A stretch of 64,000 nucleotides of DNA from Misgurnus anguillicaudatus (lineage: Eukaryota; Chordata; Actinopteri; Cypriniformes; Cobitidae): NCBI RefSeq assembly GCF_027580225.2, contig NC_073361.2:28362501-28426500 (forward strand), read 5' to 3'. Of this stretch, positions 37,101-45,600 are shown piece after piece; positions within the stretch are counted from its first letter, which is position 1, and each line of letters starts with the position of its first letter. A program made the translations under genes and the position numbers. The notes under the pieces were generated by a model. It saw only the letters and a program-made list of their open reading frames with translations. It did not search any database and had not been told where the DNA came from.

Positions 37101-37936
37101 AAATTGTTTTTTATTATTACGTTTACATGCCATCAAGGTGGATAAAATATGTAATATTTCTCATTCTTTGGCGCAATCGTGAGTTACACCATTTGACATT
37201 TTCAGGTCCATTCAGTCTTAACTTTCATAAAAATGGTGCAAATGTTATTTTTTATTGCATAAACATAAACACTATGTGCATTGAAATAAACCTGATGCAT
37301 GCTTTTAAAACAAGTTTTTTTTAATTTCTCATCTTGCCAAACCGTTTTTGTCACTGACCCAAATGTATAATAAATGTATAATATGTATATTTAAAAAAAA
37401 ATATGGCTGGTTTTGTGGTCCAGGGTCAAATATAGTACAACATCCTTCCAAAACATCCCATTACCAGTAAAGATCAACTGACACCATTATAGTCTCCATT
37501 AAACCAATACAGTTCCCATTATAACCATTATATAAATATTAAATATTAGTGATAATTTGTTGTTTTATGCAGCAGGGTACTAACCGTACCTCCGCTATTA
37601 CAGGTAGCAGCCTTATTTTGGGCCACTGTTGAGAATGCAACGGTGTATGCATGTACTTAAGATTCTCAGACAGTTTCTCTGTCATCTAGTAACACTGAAT
37701 TAATGGCCCACAAGCACCATAGATTATGTATTTCATTATAGCGCAAGCTGTTTATGGTTAAACATTAATGCAGGGTGTATAAACCCAAGCCCATTATTAC
37801 AGTGCTCATTAAAAGTGATGATATTTATGTTGTGTATTATGTGTCTTACAGGAAATGTCCTAAGAATAATCGCGGAAGACGGCAAAAGCAGAACTTAGGA
37901 CATTTTTCATCAGACGCCTCTTCAAGGATGATGTAG
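13029..37936 (+). CDS. tmeff1: tomoregulin-1 (TMEFF1), complete, 10 coding exons, 364 residues
   Basis: Single-pass membrane protein of the brain-enriched tomoregulin family; known members modulate Nodal/BMP/activin-type signalling at the cell surface. Layout seen: signal peptide (about 1-33), follistatin/Kazal module 1 (about 63-130), acidic Ser-Gly linker (132-150), module 2 (about 156-222), EGF-like module (C260-C293), transmembrane helix (about 313-335), short basic tail ending QNLGHFSSDASSRMM. RKCPKNNRGRRQKQNLGHF and HVLIAAIIGAVQIAI-like residues match TMEFF1 and not TMEFF2. Human TMEFF1 is 380 residues. Start is the only ATG in frame in exon 1 and is followed by a hydrophobic stretch. 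All joins are GT-AG with matching phases. Introns hold most of the repeats in the window; intron 1 is 13.3 kb. Paralogue (a or b) not resolved. Confidence 0.95.
13320..15235. other. tmeff1 intron 1, first part: nothing recognised
   Basis: Read on both strands; no conserved protein frame, RNA gene or clear repeat ends. Short open frames are unrelated to known families. Confidence 0.5.
15340..16242. mobile_element. foldback DNA element with TTAA target site (about 0.9 kb)
   Basis: Ends TTAAAGGATTAGTCCATTTT and its inverse, with arms of more than 250 bases pairing through CACCACCATGTCATCC/GGATGACATGGTGGTG. It sits in an older AAGAACC-family repeat (15236-16275); removing it with one TTAA restores TTCTTTAAGGAACCAAAAATG-type sequence. 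A second copy is at 61343-62275. No transposase frame. Confidence 0.85.
17906..18323. mobile_element. CACTGCAAAAA foldback element, copy 1
   Basis: Ends CACTGCAAAAAATAACTTTC and the inverse GAAAGACTTTTTTTTGCAGTG, arms continuing through TTTTGTCTTGTTTTCAG and ATTCTTAAATTAAGA. Non-coding. Confidence 0.8.
18399..18766. mobile_element. CACTGCAAAAA foldback element, copy 2
   Basis: Same termini as copy 1 and the same inner AGTCTAGTTTTTAGACC palindrome; 76 bases downstream of it. Confidence 0.78.
19797..20047. mobile_element. hAT-like non-autonomous element with exact 8-bp target duplication
   Basis: Ends TAGGGCTGCAT/ATGCAGCCCTA, flanked on both sides by AATGTAAC (19789-19796 and 20048-20055). 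Centre is TA/TG-rich with GATTAATCG words. 18911-19788 has nothing recognised. Confidence 0.85.
20350..20592. repeat. foldback repeat with CATACGA/TCGTATG words
   Basis: AATTCGTATTAATTCATACGA pairs loosely with TCGTATGAATTAATAG, and GATGCAATCTCA with TCTCGTGAGATTAGG. A relative is at about 38680-38860. 20593-21791 has nothing recognised. Confidence 0.45.
21792..22554. mobile_element. hAT-like element (CAGTCC ends) hosting a nested insertion
   Basis: Ends CAGTCCCTCCAGAAAAACG and inverted TTTTTCTTGAAGGACTG. A clean 8-bp duplication is not visible (AATATT is shared, shifted). Interrupted by the element at 21831. Confidence 0.6.
21831..22114. mobile_element. foldback element with TTAA ends
   Basis: TTAAAGCAACACTATGTAGTT and its inverse AACTACATAGTGTTGCTTTAA bound a 284-base non-coding body, inside the CAGTCC element. 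Confidence 0.8.
23074..23556. mobile_element. large foldback, TCACGAAATTTCGT family
   Basis: Arms of over 150 bases: CACGTATTGGTTACTCAACTG pairs with CAGTTGAGTAACCAATACGTG, and TTCGGTTTAGGGTTAGATT with ATCTAACCCTAAACCGAA. Could form a long RNA hairpin in tmeff1 intron 1. 22555-23073 and 23557-24456 have nothing recognised. Confidence 0.8.
24457..25760. repeat. tmeff1: minisatellite-bearing element, about 82-bp palindromic unit (tmeff1 intron 1)
   Basis: Begins with an inverted unit (CTGTAAAAAATTGCTGTAG at 24458), is broken by a SINE, then holds about 10 tandem units from 24860. Each unit has TTACTGGCAAACAGCTGCAT and its mirror TTGCCAGTAAATAACAT, so each can fold on itself. Ends TGAGTGATTTCTTTTTACTG, the same end as the array at 28450-30050. 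Confidence 0.88.
24562..24738 (+). mobile_element. tRNA-derived SINE with target duplication
   Basis: GCCCATGGTGTAGTGGGCAG resembles a polymerase III A box and CGATTTCGATTCCCGGC a B box; then a tRNA-unrelated body and an A-rich 3' end. Flanked by AACATTAACAAGTCTTTGTC (24542-24561) and a copy with one change (24739-24758). Confidence 0.82.
25790..25965. repeat. TACACTGTC-family fragment
   Basis: GGTACCAGATGTATACA with paired TGTACCT/AGGTGCATA words; lacks clean ends. 25966-26466 has nothing recognised. Confidence 0.45.
26467..26576 (+). CDS. tmeff1: tmeff1 exon 2
   Basis: Residues 52-88: SDLRVCDATTCRYGGTCK to CVCQFQ, the follistatin N-lobe of module 1. Acceptor TTTGCAG, donor GTACAT. Confidence 0.95.
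26720..26893. repeat. TACACTGTC-family element (tmeff1 intron 2)
   Basis: TACACTCTCGGAAAAAAATAG at the left, GTACCGCCCCAGTGACAGC at the right, with the typical GGTACCAATATGCACC core. Confidence 0.6.
27205..27334 (+). CDS. tmeff1: tmeff1 exon 3
   Basis: Residues 89-131: Kazal lobe of module 1, CPKNYIPVCGSNGDTYQNEC with the remaining cysteines, ending GPCYP. Donor GTAAGT. Confidence 0.96.
27979..28470 (+). pseudogene. decayed hAT-type transposon start with zinc-finger (BED/TTF-like) coding remnant
   Basis: Starts CAGTGCTCGAAATTGCGACC, a hAT-like end. At 28290-28475 one frame reads VITVFFDDDPDSNVTPPPEN, two stops, then TFQREWLKDFECLRYENVTY and CVYCKSC. The FQ..WL.....YEN..YC..C pattern is typical of BED/TTF-type zinc fingers of hAT transposases and ZMYM-like proteins. 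Broken by stops and then by the minisatellite, so not functional. Confidence 0.5.
28450..30050. repeat. tmeff1: second array of the 82-bp palindromic minisatellite (tmeff1 intron 3)
   Basis: About 19 units of the same TTACTGGCAAACAGCTGCAT ... TTGCCAGTAAATAAC repeat, ending in GTGAGTGATTTCTTTTTACTG like the array at 24457. Subfamilies (GCTACATAACTAC, CATAACATAACTAC) recur at spaced positions, showing multi-unit duplications. 30051-30728 has nothing recognised. Confidence 0.9.
30729..30755 (+). CDS. tmeff1: tmeff1 exon 4 (27-base microexon)
   Basis: Codes DSSSGSGDG, the start of the acidic Ser-Gly linker between the two modules. Acceptor ATTTCAG, donor GTGAGT; phases fit both neighbours, so skipping would keep the frame. 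SGSG in an acidic setting suits glycosaminoglycan attachment. Confidence 0.9.
31584..32054. mobile_element. hAT-like element (CAGGGCTGTC ends) with nested foldback
   Basis: CAGGGCTGTCAAAAGAT and inverted CTTTAGACAGCCCT; GATTAATCGCATA words inside as in the element at 19797. An insertion at 31665-31866 has arms of about 75 bases (GATTCATTGAATTTAATCAA and inverse). Confidence 0.65.
32208..32307 (+). CDS. tmeff1: tmeff1 exon 5
   Basis: Residues 141-173: YEGSGTESGKKVTKC then SNCKYGAECDEDAEDED, the N-lobe of module 2. Donor placed at GTACGT after GACTC because that phase gives SCSCKIDC with exon 6. Confidence 0.92.
32907..33055 (+). CDS. tmeff1: tmeff1 exon 6
   Basis: Residues 174-223: Kazal lobe of module 2, CSCKIDCSG, NPVCGTDGNSYHNPC, KQEQIDVKHLGRCP. 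Acceptor ATTGCAG, donor GTCAGA. Confidence 0.95.
33090..33235. repeat. AAGAACC-family element, uninterrupted copy
   Basis: Contains AGTTCTTTGAGGAACCAAAA, which is the unbroken form of the site occupied by the TTAA element at 15340. Confidence 0.55.
33438..33494 (+). CDS. tmeff1: tmeff1 exon 7
   Basis: Residues 224-242, DKDKAKKTDVGSPYKPEIT: charged low-conservation linker. Frame and phase (57 bases, symmetric) fit both neighbours; symmetric like exon 4, so it could be skipped without a frameshift. Confidence 0.88.
33638..33770. repeat. short TTAA foldback
   Basis: TTAAAGGAGTCGTTCACCC and inverted CACTACTCCTTTAA; GGTCCCCATCGACT pairs with AGTGGGTCCCA. 33771-34229 holds GTCGGGTC/TCGGGTCGGG low-complexity DNA and no gene. 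Confidence 0.5.
34230..34648. mobile_element. TTAA foldback element (tmeff1 intron 7)
   Basis: TTAAAGGGATAGTTCGGCC with inverse GGCCGAACTATCCCTTTAA; arms extend through AAGCTGTCCGAGTTGCATATG and its inverse. 34649-35958 has nothing recognised. Confidence 0.82.
35959..36079 (+). CDS. tmeff1: tmeff1 exon 8
   Basis: Residues 243-282: linker, then the first part of the EGF-like module, MPVPCTDDYANFCVHGQC to GIATC. Acceptor TTTTAG, donor GTCAGT. Confidence 0.94.
36163..36324 (+). CDS. tmeff1: tmeff1 exon 9
   Basis: Residues 283-336: end of the EGF-like module (CDSGYTGTQC), then FNILYVVPSGQKLHY and the transmembrane helix VLIAAIIGAVQIAIIVAVVM. Gln292 sits where EGF-family ligands have Arg. Confidence 0.96.
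36351..37427. mobile_element. inverted-repeat element with TGACCCTGGACCACAAAA ends (tmeff1 intron 9)
   Basis: Left TGACCCTGGACCACAAAA, right TTTTGTGGTCCAGGGTCA; 1.08 kb AT-rich body without coding frame. A relative is at 49173-50080. Confidence 0.8.
37852..37936 (+). CDS. tmeff1: tmeff1 exon 10 (last)
   Basis: Residues 337-364: RKCPKNNRGRRQKQN then LGHFSSDASSRMM and TAG; basic cytoplasmic tail almost the same as human TMEFF1. Confidence 0.96.
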
Positions 37937-38227
37937 CTTGTTTTTATTTTATTTTTTGATACTTTTTGTACCGAGTGGATTACGATTATTATGTGCATTT
38001 TCGTTCGTGCTTTCTTGACTCTGGACAACAAGGTTATTTTCGATCACGTTTTATTTCGTTATTTTACGGGATGGTGCCTTATTGTTTGTTTTTCAAGGAC
38101 ATTTTAGGTACTTGATGTCAGTGGTTGACACTGTCTGAGGAATGATAAAAGCCAGCTCTATTTGTCGAGTGTTTTTTATTTTTATTTCATTTGTGGTACC
38201 ACGTATCATTACACGTAACTCACGGCA

Positions 38228-38602
38228 AATAAACTGTGCCACTGGACGTCCTCGATTTCATGGAATGTGCTTCTTACTGAAAATATGAACTCTTGTCTTT
38301 TAGCCCTTCGATCATTTTTATTTAAATCAAACATAGCTGAACACCAAATTTAATTGGGTCACAAACAAGTTTGCCGACGAAGTGCTGACGTTTACGGTTT
38401 CGTTTTGAAAGGAATTCCAGAGAATGAATTGCAATGTGTTTGACTAGCTAATCTTATCAATGTTGAAATGTTTGTAGTTTTTATGTTCTAATGTTATCGG
38501 TGTTGTCAATGTTGAAACGGACATTATTGACATTAATTTAATTCTACGAACTGCATATCGCATGACCTGTGAAACTGTGTCCAGTGATGTAGATTTAATA
38601 AA
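38228..38602 (+). terminator. tmeff1: candidate tmeff1 polyadenylation signals
   Basis: AATAAA at 38228-38233 and at 38597-38602, 290 and 660 bases after the stop codon. The strand and order fit; which one is used cannot be told. Confidence 0.5.
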
Positions 38603-38679
38603 ATTTAATTCTCAGTCTTACAGATATTTTGTTCCCATTTTCAAACACAATCTCTTTGTAACTATTTTATGAGGTGGCT

Positions 38680-38860
38680 AATTTGTATTAATTCGTACAA
38701 CCTCATTCATACGTTTTCGCCAGTGATGTTGGTTTAGATATGGGGCCTCATTATTGCTTTTTTCTAACAATCAAATGTTTTTGGACAAATCTTTTGAATT
38801 TATTTGAAATGTCAGCTCGTAAAAATTGTTACGGATTCCTATGAGGTGAGGGTTCCGTTG
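38680..38860. repeat. foldback repeat with TAATTCGTA words
   Basis: GAGGTGGCTAATTTGTATTA and the opposing CGGATTCCTATGAGGTG; relative of 20350-20592. Confidence 0.35.
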
Positions 38861-38987
38861 CATAAACTGCTTGGACTAGTCTTACAAGTTAGTCATCTAA
38901 TTTGATTGGTCAAATTGGTCTAATTTGAAGATGAAAAATATAATATAGTCCTAGCTAGTTGGTCAGATTAGTTCTTAAGACACACTC

Positions 38988-39227
38988 TTAAAGGGATAGT
39001 TCCCCAAATATGCAAATTCTGCATTCTACCGATCATGAGCCCCATTCACTTCCATAGTATTCTTCTCCTACTATGGAAGTGAATGGGGCTCATGTTCGCT
39101 TTGGTTACAAACATTTATCAAAATATCTTCCTTTGTGTTCATCAGAACAAAGACATTTTTACAGGTTTATAACAACATGAGAGTCAGAAAATGATGACAG
39201 AATTTTTATTTTTGGGTGAACTATTAA
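38988..39227. mobile_element. TTAA foldback element
   Basis: TTAAAGGGATAGTTC left, GGGTGAACTATTAA right; inner palindrome CCCATTCACTTCCATAGTAT and inverse. Confidence 0.7.
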
Positions 39228-39713
39228 CTTAGTAGCTGTGTTTATGCAACTGGCCACAGGTCGGATTTCAAGATGGAAGGTACTTGTTGAAAACATAATT
39301 ATTGTGAATGAACCAAGACTAGTTACATAATGGGCTCTCCTGATTTTGCCAAGTGGTTGATATCCTCAGGGCAACATTATGTTGACCCTGGGACAACATT
39401 TCAATCAACCAATCAGATTTCAGAAATAAGTTTTAAGTTTAAGCTTACAACCAGGATTAGCTGTTTCTAGACCATTGTTTTTCACTTATCATGTCCCTCT
39501 GATTTTAGGGTTGGGGTTTGGGGTGGGTTTAGGTTTTATTTAGAAAAATGTTGTCCTTGGGTCAACACAATATGTTGCCCTGAGGACATCTCTCACTTGG
39601 CAAAATCAGTTCGAGCTTACATAATGAATGGGGGAAACATTGCACCCACCATTAGGATCAAGGAGGATCAAGCAGGATGAAATGTACAGCTGTAAATAGA
39701 AGTAAATATTATC

Positions 39714-41080
39714 ACTGCAAAAAAATAATTTCTTAGTATTTTGTCTACATTGGAAAAAAATGACTTTCTTACTTAGTTTTTTTGTCTTATTTTCAGTAAA
39801 AATATCTAAAAATTCTTAAATTAAGATGTATTTCTTGATGAGCAAAATGACCCAAGAAAATAAGTCTAAAAATGATAATGTCAAATTTAAGAGATTTTGT
39901 GCATAAACAAGCAAAAAAATCTGCCAATGGCGTAAGCTTTTTTGCTTGTTTTATGCACAAAATCACTTAAATTTGATATTTTTTGTCTAAAAACTAGACT
40001 TATTTTCTTGGGTCGTTTTGCTCATTTAGAAAATACATCTTAATTTAAGAATTTTTTGATATTTTTACTGAAAACAAGACAAAAACACTTAAGTAAAAAT
40101 TTTCTTGAAAGTAATTTTTTGCAGTGTGTATATTTGTTTTAAATAAAATTATAAAAACATTCTTAAATCAAGATGCATTTTCTTGATGAGCAAAATGAAA
40201 AATAAGTCTAGTTTTAGACAAAAAAAAAATCAAATGTATTTGTGCATAAAACAAGCAAAAATAATCTGACAATGGGGTAGCAGAAAAATCTTAAATTTTT
40301 TTCTTAAACACTAAATTCAAGAAAAATTCAATAAACATTTGCTTACCCCATTGGTAGATTTCTTTGCTTGTTTTATGCACAAAATCACTTAAATTTGATA
40401 TTTTTGGTCTAAAAACTAGACTTATTTTCTTGGGTCGTTTTGCTCATCAAGAAAAAGCATCTGAATTTAAGGATTTTTAGATATTTTTACTGAAAACAAG
40501 ACAAAAATACTAAGAATTTTTTTCTTGAAAATCATTTTTTGCATTGTATGTATTTTCTTGATAATCAAAATCTAGTTTTTAGAAAAATACAAAATTTGAG
40601 TGAATTTGTGCTTAAAACAAGCAAAAAAATCTGCCAATGGGGTGAGATTTTTTTCTTGAATTAAGTGACAATTGAATTAAGACAAAAGTAAACTTATTTC
40701 AAGATTTTTTTAAATTTTATATTTTATAAATTTTATATTTTTTGTCTAAAAACTAGACTTATTTTCTATAAGTAATTTTGCTCATCAAGAAAACACATCT
40801 TAATTTAAGAATTTTAAGATATTTCTACTGAAAACAAAACAAAAATACTAAGTAAGAAAGTCATTTTTTGCAGTATAAACACTTAATTCAAGAAAAGTGA
40901 AAAGTTTTCTTACCCCACTGGCAGATTGTTTTTTGCTTTTTTTAACCACAAATTCACTTACATTTAAATTTTTTGGTCTCAAAATTAAACTTATTTTCTT
41001 AGGTGATTTTACTCAAGAAAATGCATCTTGATTTAAAACATTTAAGATATTTGTACTGAAAACAAGACAAAAATGCCAAC
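39714..41080. mobile_element. cluster of CACTGCAAAAA foldback elements
   Basis: Three to four abutting or nested copies, with TTTTTGCAGTG/TTTTTGCAGTA ends near 40122, 40545 and 40873. Arms as in 17906. Intergenic, between tmeff1 and cavin4. 41081-41909 has nothing recognised. Confidence 0.75.
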
Positions 41081-41909
41081 ATATTGAGATAATAAAGTCT
41101 CTTGTAAAACACTTTAGGTTAGCTGTTGGACTGTGAATAAATGTTAGACTGTCATGGTTTGGCTTAGCAAGTCAACCTAAGTAACACGATCTATTAGCGT
41201 AATCTAATTATAGACTGCTGTTCTTTCAGTTCATTTGAATCCAGTTCAAGTATCACGTCCTAAGATTTCAAATCTTGGGCATCTTTACAAAATGTCTTGT
41301 TCATCAACAAATCCCATAGCTTAAATTAAAATAATATCTGGAGAAATAAAGACCAGATCTAAGAAAGTTTGGTCATATGAGTCTAACAAAGTTCGATTTT
41401 GTGTGTAAGAAAGTGGTGTTGAGTGTCAGCTGAATGAGTTTTTGAGATGTAAGATGGCCTCAGTCAGCTATGACACGACTGATGGGTAATTATAGACGGC
41501 ACTGGGGTTTAATAATAGACAGCAGCTGGTGGCATCATTTCACGGGTTTGGACAGAGTCCTCTGAGCTCAAGGAGAGATGCAGATCCTCTTCCTTAAGGT
41601 GAATCATTTTTCCCCAGGGCACTGAATGATTGAGGCCAGCATGCAGTTTGATAAATATATGCTTTTTTTTGTTTGGTTTGGTGTCTGATTTTGTGTATCC
41701 TGGATTAAGACATTTCATGTATCCAGAATTCAGAAAGATGCCTGCAAACCTTTACTATCCAGAGTTGGGAGATAAGGTGAATATGAGTGAAAAAAGCTTT
41801 AGGACATCACGAATATACCATACGTCATTGGCTTTTCATTGAAGATGATTAGATCTGAGTACTTTGGAAAAAATAGTACGGTTGTGAAAGAAGGGGGTTT
41901 CCATTATCA

Positions 41910-41963
41910 CAGCTGCATCTTCTAAAAATGACAAGGTGTCACTTTACTGTGGATATTTATAAG
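41910..41963 (+). promoter_or_regulatory. cavin4: candidate muscle promoter of cavin4: E-box, MEF2-like site, TATA-like box
   Basis: CAGCTG at 41910-41915, CTAAAAATGA at 41922-41931 (one base from the MEF2 consensus) and TATTTATAAG at 41954-41963, in this order within 54 bases, about 330 bases before the start codon. This fits a gene known to be muscle-enriched. Start site not shown by sequence. Confidence 0.45.
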
Positions 41964-42289
41964 ACTGTATTCATGGTGAGGTGATTTGGTGCCCCCCATC
42001 CAATTCCCCTACACTTATTTTTAATGTCTCCCAATGTGTCTGCCCTTTGAACCTTGTGTTCCCTATTTACAAAAAGGGTGGAGCTTGTATATTCTTCATT
42101 GGTGAAGCTCCAGTCAGAGGGAGAGTCTTTCATGATCCATCACGGCTCCATGGTCCAGCATCCCACCCCATCTCGTCCTATAACCCAACACCCCCATATA
42201 CACTAGCAGATATCCAACCCCGTTCCCAAACCAGGACCTGACGCTTTCAGAAGGTTTCATCAAGGGTCCGCGCAGGTACAAGGAGAAGC

Positions 42290-42655
42290 ATGGCTGATAA
42301 ACTGGGATTGGCAGCGGTGGCAGATGAGCCCAGCGCCCTAAACATCTTCACTCTTCTGGAGAGGGTGTCTGGGATCATAGACACCGTACAGGCCTGCCAG
42401 CAACGTATGGAAGAGCGACAACTAGAGCTGGAGAACACCATGAAGGCCATCCAGGGGGATGTCGTGAAGCTGACGAAGGAGCACACGGTGACGAGTAGCA
42501 TCGTCGAGAAACTTCTGGAGAAAACGCGCAAGGTCAGCTGCCACATCAAGGACGTCCGTGTCCGTGTGGAGAAGCAGAACATCCGAGTAAAGAAAGTGGA
42601 GGAGACGCAGGTCGAGTTGCTGAACAAGAACAAGTTTCGCGTGGTCATCTATCAG
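42290..42655 (+). CDS. cavin4: cavin4 exon 1
   Basis: Residues 1-122, MADKLGLAAVADEPSA to RVVIYQ: whole HR1 coiled coil, ending on CAG before GTAAGA. The ATG is the first to open the cavin frame. Confidence 0.93.
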
Positions 42656-45600
42656 GTAAGACTAGATGTTCATCATTGGAACGTTTGGTTTTTGACAGTA
42701 CTAATATCTTCAATTAAGTCCATGATGTTTTCCCTATAAAGCTGACGGTCCAAAATTTGGATCCATATAGTTGGTCAAACTTTTTAGCTCTCCATAATAC
42801 TGGACTAGTTTTCATTGCTCAAGGTTGATATAAAGTTTATGACATTGAGTACAAGTTGAGTGTGAAAGGTCATCCAAGATTTGCATTTATACATTTGGAA
42901 GACGCTTGCAAAGCAATTTATATTCAAACTATACAAGATCTTCATCTCTCCTTAAGCTTACACAATGCTCCGATTAAGCTACAGGAAAGATAGCCTGATT
43001 ATTTCAAGATACAAGGTCTTGCGTGATCCAAGATATATCAAGTTACACTAGAAGGTTAGACGTAAGGTTTCATGTGGCCTTCAGCCAAAAGCAATGCAGC
43101 AGGAATGTCCTGCCAGTGGGAATGAGGATCTGGAAACAGGATTAGGTTGGCGGCCATCTTATCTGATATGTGGACATTTGGAGAAACAAGCAGATAGACC
43201 GTGAAACTTGACCCATGACGGAGTAGAAGTGCACTTATATCTACCATTTCTAATATTTTTTACTTAAACTGAATCCTGAATCAAACAAAGAGACCTACAT
43301 GGAAGATATTGAGTTGTTGTTCTGTCTAAAAGTAAGAGATAAAAAATGAATACACTGTCAGAAAAAAATGGTCCCAAGCTAGGGTGGCCATTTGTGCCAG
43401 TTCCTCCGGACATGTCCCGAGCATGTTTTCGGGTGCGTTCTCCGGAAGTCGCGTTGCTTGACCGCATACGTCATCGAGGTTCTCACATTTCAGTTAAAAT
43501 TCATTATAAAATTAAAATGTATTTTAAGACATACAATCATTGTAGTTTCATTCTTACCTTGAAATGTAAAGGTTGCTTTTCTGAAATTGAACCCGAAATA
43601 TTAAACCTTGATGACATATGCGGTCGATCAACGCGACTTCCGTTGAACGCACCCGAAAACGTGTTCGGGGCGTGTCCGGCGGAGCTGGCACGAATGGCCG
43701 CCCTATCCCAAGCGGTCACTAGCAGTGTTGGGGGTAACGCATTACAAGTAACGTGCATAACGTAATAATATTACTTTTCTGAAGTAACGAGTAAGTACTT
43801 TTTATTTTAAAAAAAGTAATGCAAGTTACATAAAAAAATATGTACTGAATTAAACAAAACATAGTCACATTATGTACTCTATGCGCACTGTGCGAGAACA
43901 GTTTGAGTCAGAAACTGAGATGGCAGGCCAGAGCTTGACATTTTTGTGATGAAATATGCAATATCTGAATGCAGAACCTTTCAGTCATGAAAAACACCTG
44001 CAAGGCCTGAAAGAGATCAAGCCTCAGACAAGAAAAAGTAATGCAAAAGTAACTAAAAAGTAATGTAAGCATTACTTTCCCTGAAAAGTAACTAAGTAAC
44101 GCAATTAGTTACTTTTTTGGGAGTATTTAATATTGTAATGCATTACTTTTAATAGTAACTTTCCCCAACACTGGTCAATAGGGCATTCGCTTTTTAAAAG
44201 GTCCTTATATGTAGCATTTAGGTTCAGACATGTATACACTTGGTACCACTACTTTTAAGATACTAATATGTACCTTTGATATGCAACCTTTAGTACCAAT
44301 ATATACATCTGAGGTACTAATATGAAATTTTTAGTTGCAAAGGTGTACTTTTGGAAAGGGTACGGCCCCGGTGACAGCTAGGGACCACTCTTTTCTGACA
44401 GATGAAATACAGAAATGATTACATCATATAGCAATGTGTCTTTCTTTAAAACTGGAAACGCTGTTTCATTCAACATCAACAAATAGATCTGCTATTGTTT
44501 TACATGTTGGGATTTCTAGCTTGACAACAAATATAACGATAAGTACATCTATTCTGTTAATAGAAAATCATATTGGACACGGACGCACGATCATTTTCAA
44601 TGTTAATATCAAACTTTTAAAGTACTGTCTGATGTGTCTTACTGTGGCTTTACCGTGAGCAAGCAACAGCTGACAGATTTGTTCTGGGTTATTCTGAGAG
44701 CTAAGCTTCATGTCCTAATATAGTCCTATCACATCTCACTGAGTGATGATTAAAACAGTCACTGACAGAGAGACTTTAAATCGTGAACTATTGCAAACTG
44801 CTGGTTTATGATCGGTATGCTTTTCTTCTATAAAAACATTGTTTCGCTAGTGCTTAATGATTATGTTGTGGGATCTTAACTGGCTTTGGTCCATCTGTTA
44901 GGACATAATTCACTGTGCTATATATATTTTAGCCAGTGCCTTTAAATAAGCCAGGATGTTAAAGGGACAGTTCACCGAAAAATTTAAGTTTGGTCAAACA
45001 TTAATCATCTTCAAGTTGTTCCAAACCTGTTTAAAAAAAAATTTCTGCCGAACACAAATGAGGATAATTTAAATGGATCTTAAACAGATCTGGGGCACCA
45101 TTCATGTCTTACTATAGAAGTCAATCGTGCCTCAGATCTGCTTGGTTACAAACATTCTTCAAAATATAGTCATTTGTGTTTCAGCAGAACAATGAAATCT
45201 ATAATCTAAAAGTTTGAAACAGCTTGAGGGTGAGAAAAATATTTTTCGGTGAACTATCCCTTTAATCCCTATAAATGCACAAAATTATAATTTTTTTCAC
45301 TGAAACATTTTGTAATCCTGCCTGACCTTTACCAGACAAACTTTTTGATGTCAAATGGTAGTGAGAGCTTCTGGTGTGATCAAGTTTAACTGTGCTAATT
45401 CTTTAAATGTTGCTTATTTGCATATTCCACCCAAAAAAAGTATATCTTTTAAACTCATATTAATTTTTTTACTTTTTATGGCAAAGTTTTCAATGTCACA
45501 TAAATCTTTGGTGTCTCCAGAGTATGTATGTGAAGTTTTAGCTCAAAATACCATATAGATAATTTATTTTAACATTAAAATTAACACTTTGTAAGTGTGA

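Larger units (their letters stand above)
43351..44401. mobile_element. TACACTGTC-family host element carrying two hAT-type insertions (cavin4 intron)
   Basis: Outer ends TACACTGTCAGAAAAAAATG and inverse-like CACTCTTTTCTGACAG. Without the two inserts the left part reads on as GGTCCCAAGCGGTCACTAG, the usual family sequence. Confidence 0.75.

Noticed and set aside
13029..37936. Identification as TMEFF2, with cavin2 and DNAH7 as human 2q32 neighbours
   Set aside because: The tail QNLGHFSSDASSRM and the linker match TMEFF1; the cavin ends and RTVAEG match cavin-4; the dynein is outer-arm type, not DNAH7.
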